Assembly: GCA_025677835.1 (NCBI GenBank)
Contig: JAIXMR010000009.1
Coordinates: 310,001 to 374,000, forward strand
DNA length: 64,000 bases
Direction of reading: 5' to 3'
Source of the DNA: Sporodiniella umbellata
Taxonomy: Eukaryota > Mucoromycota > Mucoromycetes > Mucorales > Rhizopodaceae
The number at the start of each line of letters is the position of its first letter. Within the stretch, counting starts at the first letter, position 1. Shown here piece after piece: positions 38,822-51,358 of this stretch. Made by a program: the position numbers and the translations under genes. The notes below the pieces were generated by a model. It made no database searches and was not told the origin of the DNA. It was given only the letters and a program-made list of their open reading frames with translations.

Positions 38822-40272
38822 ATGACAAGCTGTAAATCTTTAATAATACGTAATCTTGCATCTGCTGTAACAGAAGATGCCTTGGGATTGATCTTTGGCC
38901 ATATTGCACCTGTAGAATCGCTCTCTATAATAACTACTGTAGGTCTTTTTTTCTCACCGTTTCTTGTACAACCACAGCCTTTATTTTTTTTTTTACACAA
39001 AAAAATCTTTCCGAGATGGTCTCCATCAATAGAATTGGTGGGATTAAAAGATAAGATTTTTTTTTGTTTACTTGGTCACGTTTAAGAAACAGAGTAAAAA
39101 CACAAAAAAAAATCTAATCTTTGACCACTCAGGAGAGAAAAGGGTAGAAAAAAAAAAAAAAGAAATAAAGGGAGTTCTACAAGAATTCACAAGAAAAAAA
39201 AATAAGAACAAAATTGATTTTTTTTTTGATATTAGCTGCAAAGTGCCGTGATAGAATTTCAGGAACACAGAGGTGCCGAGCAAGCACTGATCTCAATGAA
39301 CAAACGACCTTTGGCCGGCCAAGTAAAGCTATCAATAGAAACGTTGTGCCCTGTACTTACATACACATGTAGGTCATCCAAATTGAATGGAATTACGAAA
39401 ACGGCAAGATCGCTGTCCGACACCCAACGATGACGCAGGATAGTTTAAAACAAGCATTTGAAAAGTGGAATGCAACGTAAGTAAGCTTGAGACGATAAGT
39501 ACCCATCCGTATTAGAGATGTAACGGTGACGAAAGACAAGAAGGGAATGCGTGGCGTCGTATCTTTTCCAACGGCTATGCAAGCAGAACTTGCTGCGTTC
39601 AAAATGCAGGGACAGCCCATCCTGTCCTTTCCTATAGAAATCATCTTGGATGATGATGACGGGGACGGAGAAGAGAGCCTCGTTTCTGAACAATCCTCGA
39701 CCACTGAGTCTAGCGAGGCCTCGTTAGAATCTACCACCTACCAAGATGTTTTTGCTAAAACGCCACCTTATCATACCGCTATTTACATCAAGAAACTCCC
39801 TAAAAACGTATCCAGTAAGAAAATGAACCTTTACTCTTTGTGGCTTTTTTTTCATTACTCAAGCAAATCTATAATAGAACATGAAATTGTATTCTTATTA
39901 CAGCAATACGGTATGATCAATGACATGTATCTTCATACCCACAAACGAAGAGCAATCATAAAGTAAGTTTATATGAAAACGGTCTCATAGGCTGTAAAAA
40001 AAAAACTCGCAGTCTATAAAAGAGAGAACCCTTACCGTTTTGCTAGACTGGATACCCACGCTAATGCTACTGCGGCTATCTTTGGTCTCAAGAATAAAAT
40101 GATAGACAAAGAAACTATTCGTATTGGTTGGTGGACAAAGGATATCATCCAACCCAGTATATGCTCTCCTATTATGTCTTCAGTCGCCCCTTATACGGCT
40201 ATTGTCGATCTCGCCTTTGCTCGAGCTCCCGCTGTTGTAAATAACGAAAGCATCAATCAGTATTATTATTGA
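38822..40272 (+). CDS. RRM-type RNA-binding protein
   Basis: Six exons: 38822-38938, 39236-39322, 39373-39476, 39516-39814, 39878-39962 and 40023-40272, giving 313 aa. The first RRM begins KSLIIRNLASAVTEDALGLIF (RNP2-like) and has AVIEFQEHRGAEQAL as the RNP1-like strand. A second RRM is KIAVRHPTMTQDSLKQAFEKW..VTVTKDKKGMRGVVSF. A third begins TAIYIKKLPKNVSKHEIVFLLQQYG and ends RFARLDTHANATAAIFGL..IRIGWW. An acidic linker (DDDDGDGEES) separates the second and third. The architecture is that of a multi-RRM mRNA or splicing factor (TIA1/Nam8-like at most), but I do not recognise an orthologue. Intron 1 (297 bp) is long for this window. The joins give continuous RRM folds, which supports them. Confidence 0.78.
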
Positions 40273-40296
40273 ACAAAAAAGAAATGCTACCATATA

Positions 40297-40339
<43 letters not shown>

Positions 40340-41645
40340 TTATAAATACATATATAAATATACACAAAAGATTTTTTAAAACTATTATTTTGAGCTTCTG
40401 ACAGTGAATAATTTTGATGCAACAATAAGCATGCCAAATGACGCTATTTTATTAACACTCTTTATCTCAATCTAAGAACAAAAACTCATCAACGACTGTG
40501 CAGGGTTTTATCCTGTTCTTGATTTTCCCTTGCTCCGGAAAGACAGAAAGAAAGATTGTTCAAGATTGGTTGTGTGTTGTTGTCAACTTGGCCTAGAGCT
40601 CCGATCGAATGGTGCCTGAACCCAACGGGGTCTAAGTCTGAAGTTGAAACGGCCCAACAGCTGGTCATTGCACCGATCTCAAGGGAGCGTTGCTTGGTTA
40701 CGGTTGCTATGACAATGTACACTTTTTTTTTAATAAAAGCTCCTTGGGAAAAACAAAGAACAAATAAAAAATAGGCCTTGTTTTTTTTTTGTTTGAAAGC
40801 TATAATCAGTCTTCCCATTATTTTCCATACAAGTGTCAAAATCGCACACACACACATAGAGACGTAAATACATGTGGTGTCTTCTGTTTTTGCATTTTCC
40901 CTGAGTCGTGGGAAGTAGGATAAGAATTTATATGCGTTTTTTTTTTTTGATACAAATGAGAAGATTCAATTTTTTTTATTGAACAAAGCGTTACGCAACA
41001 GTTAAACAAGATTGTTCTTCTTTTGACATCAATCAATGTAAAGATTTGGCAAAATGAAACACAACTTTGTTGGTGCTATTTCAGAAAAAATTTTTTTTTT
41101 TATTTCCTTATTACCAATACTAGTCTCTGTTAAACCAAAGTCATCATGACTGCATGAGAAACCTTTATGTAGCAAATAACAGTCCAATAAAGGGATATAT
41201 AACGAGAGGAGTGTTATACAAGTCTACATTTCTTGACTAAAATTCTATGACAGCCAAACTGCGTACAGACATAGCTGTCTAAATACAAGAGAATTTGAAA
41301 CAACATAGGCGTATAAAGCGACAGAGTACAAAGACAATCTTACACTCAAATAACTCTGTCAATTATAGTTGCAAGTTTATTAAGAAAAAACAAGGTTCTT
41401 TAGATAGATAGATATATATCTGAGTATGTGAATATATATAGGCACTATACACTAAAGCGGCGGGAGAGAGTAATATTTGTATGCGTAGATAGTAAAAAAT
41501 GGATAAAAATGGAATATGTAGGATAGGTTCATGTCAAGAAACAGCCAAAAAACAATAAGGTGATTTCTCTTTTTTTTTTTCCCCTTTTTATATTAAAGGA
41601 GTGTATGTGTGCAAAAGGGAGAGAGAAGAGTTTCTTTCTTGGTGT
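40273..41645. other. convergent intergenic region RRM / PKA
   Basis: 1.4 kb of 3' flanking sequence with a CA microsatellite; no gene supported. Confidence 0.6.
40306..40338. repeat. (CA)n microsatellite
   Basis: 33 nt of alternating A/C just after the RRM gene stop codon, preceded by TA repeats. Confidence 0.95.
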
Positions 41646-42036
41646 TTAAAAATCAGGAAACATATGCTTATAAGGATCAGGTTGGTCTGTGATACCGTAA
41701 TCCTCTTCAATCTCAGGGTATTTATCGAAATGGCTTGCATCTCCTTCGCCTTTGATTTGAGGAATATAGGGAGCTCTGATCTGACGAGCCAAGATACGGT
41801 TGAAATCCACGCCCGTAAACCAAGGATGACGCTTGATATCGTCACTGCCTGCCTTGAGATTACCGAACCGTTTGGTGAGATCAGGTGTAAGAAGCCTTTT
41901 AAGTAAGTCTTTGGCGTTGGCATCAAAATAGTGAGGCCACTTTACTTTGGAAGCCAAGATTTTTTCGTAGAGTTTGAGGTGATCGTCGTCATAGAAAGGC
42001 GGGTAACTTTGATAAACCTTTTAGTCTTTCTTTTCT

Positions 42037-42088
<52 letters not shown>

Positions 42089-43191
42089 GCCAACATTTCA
42101 TAAACCAAAACACCTAGACTCCACCAATCGACCGCTTTACTATAACCTTTGGACTGAATGATTTCTGGCGCAAGGTAGTCTGGCGTACCACACAAGGTCC
42201 AGGTGATATCAGGCACATACTTCGCAAAGCCAAAGTCAGTGATTTTGATGTGTCCCTGTGCATCCAGAAGAAGATTTTCCGGCTTCAGATCTCGGTAGAT
42301 GGTATCTTTTGCATGCAGGTATTCGATAGCCAAAATAACTTCTGCCGCATAAAACTTTGCCACATGATCCGGAAAGCGTTGAGACCGTCGAAGGACGCTG
42401 AAAAGTTCTCCCCCGGGTACATAGTCCATAATCATGTAGAGATAATTGCAGTCCTGAAAAGTTCCCCAGAGGTTAACCAGAAAAGGGTGTGAGGCTGCCT
42501 CTAAAATATGCTTCTCATTATTGGTATGTTCCACTTGTTTTAGTCGGATCACTTCCGTCTTTCTCAGCACTTTCATTGCATAGAATCGCGTATTCACCTT
42601 GGACTGAATCAAATGAACCCTGCCAAAAGAGCCTGTGCCTAAAGTGCGTGCTAAATGGAAATCGTCTAACTTCAGTTTGGGTCGTTGCATCGTCTTTGGT
42701 CGTGGGCTATAAATCATGCGTCGTGGGTAATTAGGCTGAGTAGGAATCTTGGTTGACTTTTTATCTATTAATACTTAGAAACAGATTGATAAACGGGATA
42801 GAGAAAGGGCAAAGGGAAGCGTGTACATTGTCGCAGACTTCAAATATACACATACACCCTCTCCCTGGCCCTTTGACTCTTTTCAAATAAAAAAAAAAGA
42901 AAAGAAAATTGTGTATTACCTGACAAAGTGGCTTGAATAAAGTAAGAGTTGTTTCAATGGCAGAAAGAGTAGTTTAAAAAAAAAAAAAAAAGGTCATTAC
43001 TACGTTTTCATTGTTTTACTCTAAAGATAGTTACCATAGGGCAGCACTTCTTCTAGTTTGGACATCTTTTTGTCTCTAATATTCTCTTGCAGCCAGGGTA
43101 CAGTTCTCTTCTGACCAATATCCACATTATTTGTCGGTGGTAAAAAGACAGTTGCATTCTTTACCTGCTTTGTTTCTTGAGGACTATACAT
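41646..43191 (-). CDS. cAMP-dependent protein kinase catalytic subunit (AGC kinase)
   Basis: Exons 43191-43035, 42931-42920 (12 nt), 42764-42086 and 42006-41646 give 402 aa. Kinase features: glycine loop GTGSFGRV (residues 99-106), ATP lysine Lys121 in [19 protein letters not shown], catalytic loop [16 protein letters not shown], activation segment [14 protein letters not shown] (PKA phospho-Thr), and [26 protein letters not shown]. The AGC C-tail closes with MFPDF, equivalent to the PKA hydrophobic motif. Residues 1-85 are a variable basic extension. The 12-nt exon is frame-neutral, so skipping it is possible. Alternative removal of an in-frame 54-nt GTAAAG...GGTCAG segment in exon 1 is also possible. 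Intron 3 contains a 46-nt homopolymer. Identity is firm; the N-terminus is less sure. Confidence 0.93.
42038..42083. repeat. 46-nt T homopolymer within PKA intron 3
   Basis: Fills most of the 79-bp intron 42085-42007; on the coding strand it is poly(A) starting two bases after the GT donor dinucleotide. Confidence 0.95.
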
Positions 43192-43833
43192 GCAAGTAGT
43201 GAAATAAGACAGCTAAATATATACACAAGAAATCTTTTTGTTATTTATTTAAACAAATAAATAAAAAAGAAGGGAAAAAGAAACGAAAATAAAAGAGGAG
43301 AACAATAAGAAAGGAAAAGAAACGAAAAGAAATTTTCAAAAAATGAAAAAAAAAAAGGACCGAAATGAATAGTAAAATGACAAAAATAAGGTTATGGAGT
43401 TTCAATCGTAGAAATAAGCGTGTGTGTATATATATATATTTATATAATTGTAATTACATTTATATTTATATTTATATACCTATACGCTGTAAATTATGCA
43501 ATCAAAATGTTAATAGCTGTACTTGCAACTAAGCCTCTAAAAAATTTACGTGCATGATTTCTATTATTGTTGTTAGGAAAGAAAGACGGGTTTTTCCTTG
43601 AGCAACTACACACACATATGTTAGCAGGGAAGGGGCATGTGAAAAGAATGTGAAGTTCCTTGCAACACCTTTGACGCAAAGTAAAATAAAAATGAAATTA
43701 ACCCTTTTTACCCTCACTATAAAAAATATAACCCTCTTTGAAAAGCGCCATATAATAGAGTGTTCCTCCTTAATGAGCTGACCCTGTCGACAGCGACTTG
43801 TTTAAAGCCAAAAGGGAGGACCGTTGTATATGA

Positions 43834-43882
<49 letters not shown>

Positions 43883-43934
43883 CGTATGTTTTTTTTTATT
43901 ATTATTGTTTATTAAAAAGCTTCTTTTAAGGCTT
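43192..43934. other. intergenic region PKA / SRP68
   Basis: 743 bp: PKA leader with A-rich/GAAAA-rich stretches, and a TA/TG microsatellite near the SRP68 3' end. No gene. Confidence 0.65.
43836..43882. repeat. (TA)n(TG)n microsatellite
   Basis: About 15 TA units followed by about 7 TG units, 50 bp beyond the SRP68 stop codon. Confidence 0.92.
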
Positions 43935-45841
43935 TTACCATCCCTTTCCAAACAATCCCCAAATACCACCACTTGCTGTTTTCTCTGTACGCTCCTTCAA
44001 GGATTGTTCAGGGTATTTGATGTGGTTGGCAGCTAAATCAAAATAGAACGGCTTACAGGACACAGGCTGGAAAGTAGGCGGGAGTTGTACAAGGTCTCCA
44101 ATCTGGCTAGGATAGGTATCCAAATGATCAACCAAATAGTCATTGTTTATGTTGAGTTCCTTCATTTGTTCGGTCACCGTTTCGTTTTCGTTCTCAAGAT
44201 GCCACGCTGCACGGGATTTCCAAGCACTGGTTCTTACCGTTTGCTCAAGTCGTAATATATCTTGCTCAGATACTTGGACCATGGAATCCTCTGAAAACTG
44301 ATCCAAATGACCAAGGGCTTGCTTCGCTTGAACCGCATATGTTTCGCAACGTTCGTAGAGAGCCAGCGATTCGGCTGCCTTGCCCATTTCGTTATAAACT
44401 AAAGCAATTTCAACGCCTCGGCACCCTTTAAAGTAAAACGACAATACACTTAATTCGGTTTCAAATTGACTATCGTCTCTGACAAAAGGTAGTTCAAACA
44501 TATATCCAATATTCTATACAAAGTTTTGTGGGAGCAAGAGTAAGCTCATGGATTTCTCTTTCAATTCTTCCTTACCTTTAAAATCTCATCATAAGATTTG
44601 ATGGTATGCTTGCGTTTTCCTTGGTTTTCGTTGATGTTTTGTAAATGACGTTGGATTTGAGAAGCATATACAGAGTACTTTATCCACGTAAACAAATAGC
44701 TCAAATCCTCCACCGTCTTTTCCGATCGGGACGAGCCTACTTTGGCTTTAGCCTCCTTAGCCTCCTTTAAGGCTCTCTTAATCATCTTTTCAACCTTTGT
44801 CCAAGCACTTTCTTTTTGTGCCTTTCTCACTGCCTCAGATAGGGCTTGACTTTTCAGATAGACTTCTTTACCGCGCCAATTTAGAGTGTCACCCTTCCAT
44901 GTGTTCTCTTCTCTTTTGCTGGATAACTCGGCCTCCAAAGATTGAGCACAGGGATGACTCTTTGCAATACTTTCAGCATCTTGTGTTTCTAGTTGAAGTC
45001 GGTAAGCGCAGAACCGAATACTGGGGTCAATCTCATCGATAGCTGCATAACATAATGCCTCTTTTTGTGCATCGTCGTTGTACTGAGCAAACTTTTCGTA
45101 AATGGTTCTAAATTTCTTTGAGTGGTTTGGCCCTTAATTGCTTTTTTTGTTCTTTTTACCTAGCTTCTACAAAAGAGTCCAAAGCAGCTTTCCACTGTTC
45201 TTGTTCAAAAAGAAAGTATCCCTTCATCAAAGCAGCATAAGCCTAAATGCTGAAATTGAGTAATCCATGTTTTTTTTTAAAAAAAAACCAACTGAGTTTA
45301 CCTTGGCATCAAATAAAGTTTTACTGTCCACAGTTTGTTTTTCACATAATTCCAAAAGTTTGGTAGCATGTTGAGAAGCGCGTCTCAAACGCTTAACAAG
45401 ATGGTGTCTTTGCCGAGTCTCCATACTTTGAGCTGATTCTTGTTTGAGCTCCATAGAATAAGCCCAGGCACGCTCAGCTTCATATACAAAAAGTTGAAGG
45501 TAGCGGTTGTCCTGAAATTCCTCGGGTAGTGGTTTGGTGAGGTTCACCTTTTTATTGTTGGGTTGACTCAACTTGAGAACCTGTCGAAGGCGGCGTACTC
45601 GGTTGGTGCAGTACTCTCTATTTATTTGGTTTTAAAGTTTTGCCTCTTTTTTTTATATTTCTACAAGCATCGTTTGGATTGGCTTCGCTCTCTCTCTCTC
45701 TCTCCCTCTCTTTCTTTTTCTTTTTTATTATCATTATTACCTATAACGAAAGTAGTCTTGATGTCTTAAGCCGTAAGTCATACGAGCATCGTTAATTAAC
45801 CCGAGTACTGTTGAAGTAAATTCAAGATTAGATGTTTGCAT
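43935..45841 (-). CDS. SRP68: signal recognition particle subunit SRP68
   Basis: Exons 45841-45741, 45617-45302, 45242-45160, 45107-44576 and 44513-43935 give 536 aa (human 627, yeast 599). The N-terminal RNA-binding domain starts with GLINDARMTYGLRHQDYFRYREYC and VRRLRQVLKL, matching human GLRHGDFQRYRGYCSRR. DNRYLQLFVYEAERAWAYSMELKQE and the WKAALDSFVEARTIYEKFAQ block follow. The C-terminus FQPVSCKPFYFDLAANHIKYP...GGIWGLFGKGW matches the family end. Known role: with SRP72 binds 7SL RNA for co-translational targeting. Four introns of 57-123 bp all restore family motifs. A 10-nt A run precedes the start codon. Confidence 0.94.
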
Positions 45842-47123
45842 TTCAGTTTTTTTTTTGAAAAATTACCGTCCAAAGACATGGAACCCGATGATGAGACTAG
45901 ATAATGCGAAACAAAGATTTAGTATTGTTTTCTTTTTGAGAAAACAAAGTAAAATAATAAGCAGTATGACTATGTCTTTACTTTCTGTCATTTTCTTTTT
46001 TGGTCTACAAAAGAAAACAAGAAAAATAAAAAATAAAAAGAAGCCTTAAAATGTTTAAAACAGCGCTTACAGATATTTTTGAAAGTTCTACGGTGAAGCC
46101 AACAAAGTATTCATCAATTATATATGAGATACCTGCAGGCAATCAAACTTCCCTTTGTGTTTTTTTTCTGTACTGTATACATAAATTTAATGAATAGTTG
46201 TATATATTTCTTTTTCCACAAGATTGTAATCAAGTTGCAGTTGTGATGGCTTTTTCCAGGTAAAAGCTATAGAGTGCAGACATCTTTTTTTTTTTTTTCA
46301 AAGTAGCCAAGCAAGCAAAGGTATACATATATTCACTATTCTTGGTCTTTCTCTCTCGCTTTGCGATTTACTTGTAGTTAGCTTTCTAAAGTCAATGACA
46401 ATAAACAATAAAAAGGGACAAAGTTTGGTATGCTCTCGACTTTAATAAGCCCCATCATCCTCTTTTTTCAACCAACCACCCTTTTTGTTGTTTTTTTTTT
46501 TCAAAGTTTTTGTGTTGGCCTCTCGACCTTCAGCCAATAGACCACTTGAGCTTAAGATAGCGATTTTTACTTTTTAGTTGTACACTATATTTTTTATTAA
46601 AAGAAAAATTACGCATCATCACCAACACGGAAATGCTCTGAAAAGGGTATTGCTTGTAGAAAAATCCTATTGTTTATTAAGAATCAAGAGCTGATATACT
46701 CTGAAGAGGATTCAATAGTAGCCCGTCCGTCTGGATCGTTTTAAATACAGAGTATCTCTTTGTATTGTACAGATTGATAGAAGCCTAGTTGCTTAAAACT
46801 GAGACTAAAGCCATATTTTATTTGGTTATAAACAAAAAAATACTTGCCTATTTCAGACTACTTATCTCTCAACTAACAAGGTTTTGAAAGTAGAAGAGTT
46901 GCCAGTACAGTTTGCGGTTTTTGGCCAATATTACAGACATATTGAGTAAAATTCTCTGCCAATCAAAAACGCTGCACTGAGAATCTCTGAGCCTAGAAAA
47001 AAAAAGGAAGTCACTGTAATTTTGCCCTATCCAGTTTTTCGGGAGTGTCCGTTGAGGGAGAGGGAAAGCGTAAAATGTAAAGCTCCATATCAAACTAGTT
47101 AAGTTCCTTCTCTACAAAATAAT
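45842..47123. other. divergent intergenic region SRP68 / RPS8
   Basis: 1.3 kb, AT-rich, no gene supported. Confidence 0.6.
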
Positions 47124-48125
47124 ATGGGTAAGGAAGATCCATCCATCCATCCATCATAAACTAAACTGACACGATTAATTTTTGTTGAATAAAAAAGGTA
47201 TCAGCCGTGATTCACGCCATAAGCGTAGCGCCACCGGTGCTAGACGTGCTCAATACAGAAAGAAGAGAAAGTAAGTTTCTGAAACAGTCTACGCAAACCG
47301 ATACACATGCAAGGGAAACAGAAAAAGGAAAACGTTAGAATGAATCAGCTCTTCAACCGCTTATTATTGTTTTAAAAAGCATGGATAGTGGACCATTCAG
47401 CCTTTTTTGTTTTCTTTGCTTGATGTAGATTTGGAATAGTTGACTGACGCAATTGGTTTAGGTTTGAGTTGGGCCGTCAATCTGCAAACACCAAATTAGG
47501 AAGCAAGCGTATTCACTTGGTTCGTGTTCGCGGTGGTAACTACAAGCGTCGTGCTCTTCGTTTGGATTCCGGTAACTTCTCTTGGGGTTCTGAAGGAATC
47601 TCACGCAAGACCCGTGTATTGACCGTTGCTTACAACGCCTCTAACAACGAATTGGTCCGTACCAACACTTTGGTCAAGAATGCCATCATTCAAATTGATG
47701 CCACTCCTTTCCGTCAATGGTATGAATCTCATTACGCTCTCCCTCTCGGTAAGCAAAAGGCTGGTGAGGCTGTTGCTGTAAGTTTTTTTTTGGATTACTG
47801 TTCTTTTGATAATATGTGTATATGTATTGAAATTCCTTTCTCTAGGAAACCGAAAAGGAAAAGAAATCCAAGAGCGTTGAAAAGAAGATCGCTGCTCGTG
47901 CTGCTACCGCTGCTGTCGACCCTCTCCTGAACGATCAATTCAACGCTGGTCGTCTCTACGCTGCCATCTCTTCTCGTCCCGGTCAATCTGGTCGCTGTGA
48001 TGGTTACATCCTTGAAGGAAAGGAGCTCGAGTTCTACCTTCGTAAGATTAAGGTACGTACAAACCAGTCCCAAAAGTAATCAATCAATTAACCTTTTTTT
48101 TTTTCAGTCCAAGAAGCAACACTAA
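47124..48125 (+). CDS. RPS8: 40S ribosomal protein S8 (eS8)
   Basis: Five exons: 47124-47127 (ATGG only), 47198-47270, 47462-47777, 47846-48052 and 48108-48125, giving 205 aa. The sequence follows the family throughout: [84 protein letters not shown] and [27 protein letters not shown]. The 4-nt coding exon forces the second codon GGT to be split, giving MGIS as in other eukaryotes. Intron 1 contains an ATCC microsatellite (47137-47153). Intron 2, at 191 bp, is the longest; I saw no convincing C/D snoRNA in it. Confidence 0.97.
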
Positions 48126-50743
48126 AACTGTTCATTCTTTTTCCTCTCCATTTATTTTTGTTCTCAAAAATTACAAACTTTTCAAGCGTAATAAAAAAAA
48201 CATCAAAAAAAAAAAAAAAATACATATACAAGTATGTGTTGTAGACGAATACAACAGAAAGGTTGCGTTTTTTTGTTTGGATTTAGCGCTGCTAAAATTG
48301 CTTACATGTTTGCAGCAGTATGATGATTATCGATATTCTACATTCAACAAGACTCTGCGACTTCTTAGTTTTCTGGCGAGTAACTTTAAATGGGATGGAA
48401 GAAATTAACAAATTTGTACACGCATCCAGCTGAGCTCGTACCAGCATAAGGATTCAATAGTTGCTCCTATCAAATTAAACATGTACATCAGTTTCGTTTC
48501 CATGTTTCCAGCCTTCCTTTTCATTGGTATTGTACAGCTTATCTAATGAGTTTCGGCAGCTGTGGAAAAAAAGGTACTGACGATTAACACTGCAGAAGAA
48601 ACCCGGTCAGACCACAAAGAAACAAAAAAACAATTAGCACGTTTAACTGTAGTCACATCTCTTTATTTTGAAACTAAAATTTCTGTTTTCTTGTCACAAA
48701 AACTTTTGAAAGTAAGGCCCTACTTTCTGTACATTCCACTGACGGTCGGATACTAATGTCTTTTGAAGATGTACTTCTGATCACCCAAATCTCTCATTGT
48801 GTACAGTTTACAATTGTAAAGATCATTTTAATCGATGGTCAGAGCTTCTACATGAAATGGGCTGGCTAAAGATTAGCGGCAGGCATTTCTTACTTATGGC
48901 TTGCGCTCCCGATCTTAGTTCAAAATACCTGGAGCAGATTTATGATTCTCTTCATACCTTTCGTGTCTGAGAGTACCAGAATATGTTCTTTGTAAACAGC
49001 AGTGAATAAGATCACCGTCTGTTGAAAGGGTAGTTTTGGTTTCATTTTGTCACCCGCTTTAGTATCCAAAGTAACAAGTGCATTAAAAAGAGACAACAAT
49101 GTCTGTAGTTCTTGGGCTGATGTATTGATACAGCGATTTCCTTTCTCTTGTTGAGCTGAATTTTAAAGATACACTATGAACGAACTTGGACTTGTCTTGG
49201 TGATGGAAGATTCTTGCTCTGCTGTTCATTGAAAAACACTTTCATCTTCGGTCTTTCTTTTTTTTAGTTGAATTCAACTTTACAAAAATGTCCGAATTCA
49301 GGGCAATTCGTTCGGTGTCACAATTGCGGCTATTTGAAGTTGAATACGGAGTAAAACTCTGTATAAAACAGCAACCAAGAAACAATCAACATATCAAGAG
49401 AGTTTACTATGGTAGAAATAAAGGAGATGTGGTAGTTCTTTTTTTTTTTTTTTTTTTTTCGTTTTTATAAGCCTATTTTCGTTCGTGTAAATCCTGATAC
49501 GCGGATTTTAGCAGGTGGGTTAAGTAGTGATAGCTGGAGTCGAAGATCTCATTACTTGGAAAAAAAAATTCTATAAATACAAAGGAATATCATAAGTGAG
49601 CTGGGACTCGTTAAAGAGCTGAGCTTGAGTTACAGTTGAAACAACTATATTTCTGTTTGTTGACAGCCGAAAGATTGTGAAAGAAAAGACAATCGACTTG
49701 AGCTGATCGTTGATAGCATTAAAAGTCTAACAGATACAACTGAACTGTCGCAATGCCAAGTGCTTTTACTAAATCGTATTTTGTAGTGGTGATTGTACTA
49801 TATCTTTGTCTTCTGCGCTTACAGGAGTAGCATCAACCACTCCTCTTGTGTCCTCTCTCCCTGTTGATTCTTTTACATCGTTTTTCTTGTCCTCCTATGA
49901 ACACTACACCATTCAAAAGAAAATGCACTCGTAGATACTTCCTCTGTACGTATATGTTGAACTTCTCAGATAAAACCTTGCCCTTTTTTTGTAAATAGGT
50001 TTCGAAATACAGGACTTGATATAGATTTTTGCTTTGCTCTGTTTTTTTTTTTTTTTTTTTTTAATACTATCAAAGATATGCTTGGAGTGCGCCTACTGTA
50101 ATCTGAATTCTGTTTTAATCGAAACAAAAAAGAGGTTATCTCCTTCTTACAGAGCTAAGACAATTTTCACTCCTGTTGATTGTGTAACTATACGTATTTT
50201 TCTATGTATAATTTTTCTTGTGCAATCACTGTCTCTTTACCCTTAGATCGGTTTTTTGTTTCAATGAAACGATTTGGCTTATCGAAAATACACTCAAAAG
50301 TAACAAGATCAAAACAAAGCCCAAAAAATACCTGATTGCTAGACAAAGTGTTTGGGACCTTTCTTTTTGGCCTTCTTTGTCTTTGCAGCTGCTGATATTC
50401 ATCAGCCTCACTGTATATTCAACACTTTCTGTTCTCCTTTGCTGATAAATACGTTTATCGGAGCGTAAACACAGGGCCCAGTAAGATTGTGAAAGATGTA
50501 GGAGTGACTAACTTTTAATAAAGACAGGCCAATCACGCTTCTTTATCTCCATTTTATTTTTAACCCACACGAATTTTTTTTTATTCTCAAGCTCTTTTTC
50601 CCTTTTTTTGAAAAGAAAAAGAAAAAAAGGACTTACTCTTAAGTCGTTATTTGTATTCATACTTCTTCTGTAAAAAAAAGCAGGTGGTTTCATAGCCTAA
50701 ATCGCCTCAATCACATATTCAGCGTCTACCTATTTATAACGTT
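48126..50743. other. 2.6 kb gene-poor region after RPS8
   Basis: RPS8 3' UTR, then AT-rich sequence with T runs at about 49439-49459 and 50041-50062. Open frames are short and lack protein character. No tRNA-like B box or mobile element recognised. Confidence 0.5.
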
Positions 50744-51358
50744 TTGTATTCCTTAAAGTATAATAACAATGACCTCTCTTATTATCAACTCAACAGCCAC
50801 CCAAGAAAAGATTACCATGAAAAATCGCCAGCCAGTCAAGCAGCTTCCACTTGCAACCCTTCAACACATCCCTCTTCTTCGTCGTCAGCTTTATCCCAAC
50901 CAAACTTTAGAGTCGGATTTTTATCTGGTCAACGATCTTCAGCCACCGTAAAAACAGAAGAAAAGAAACCTTACAACCACTGGCGCAAATCTTCTCATGA
51001 CAACAACACACCGGACACTACTGACTCGCAAAACCTTTTATATTTCATCTCATCTTCTTCTGCCATAGGCAAACGTTCGTCTGACTATTTCAATGAAACC
51101 CAATCAAAGAAAAGAAAGACAGACTCTCTAGAGGGAGACTTGTTTGGACCCATGCCAACTCTCGCCACTCACTTTCACCAATACAAAGAAGAAAAAGACA
51201 TGCTATTAAGTGATGACTCAATCTTCCAAGAGCTTGAAAAAATAACTTCTAGCAATAGCAATAACTCATCCTGTCTTCTTTCTCCACCCAACTCACCCGT
51301 ACTATCCTTTTCGAACTCTCTTGAAGAATTAGACGACGATTTTGTTTTATTTCCATAA
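50723..51358 (+). CDS. hypothetical acidic Ser-rich protein, 5' end unresolved
   Basis: The coding frame ending at TAA 51356-51358 is open from 50696 but has no upstream in-frame ATG. The only nearby ATGs (50769, 50817) are in another frame that stops at 50951. An acceptor-like TATTCAG ends at 50722, so an upstream exon is possible but I could not find it. Translated content from about 50762 (about 198 residues): a Ser/Asn-rich first half with a run of Ser, FRVGFLSGQ, a basic KSKKRK-like patch (QSKKRKTD, possible nuclear signal), Ser/Pro sites (SPPNSPVLS) and an acidic end EELDDDFVLFP. It looks like a regulatory or short-lived protein. No family recognised. Convergent with chitin deacetylase, 493 bp away. 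Confidence 0.45.
   Translation, partial: RLPIYNVLYSLKYNNNDLSYYQLNSHPRKDYHEKSPASQAASTCNPSTHPSSSSSALSQPNFRVGFLSGQRSSATVKTEEKKPYNHWRKSSHDNNTPDTTDSQNLLYFISSSSAIGKRSSDYFNETQSKKRKTDSLEGDLFGPMPTLATHFHQYKEEKDMLLSDDSIFQELEKITSSNSNNSSCLLSPPNSPVLSFSNSLEELDDDFVLFP

Noticed and set aside
40908..40915. CSL-type binding site CGTGGGAA
   Set aside because: Perfect consensus, but located between two convergent 3' ends and not in a promoter; expected by chance.
47271..47461. snoRNA in RPS8 intron 2
   Set aside because: A C-box-like TTGATGTA and a CTGA are present near the 3' end but only about 20 nt apart, with no terminal stem; not a credible C/D snoRNA.
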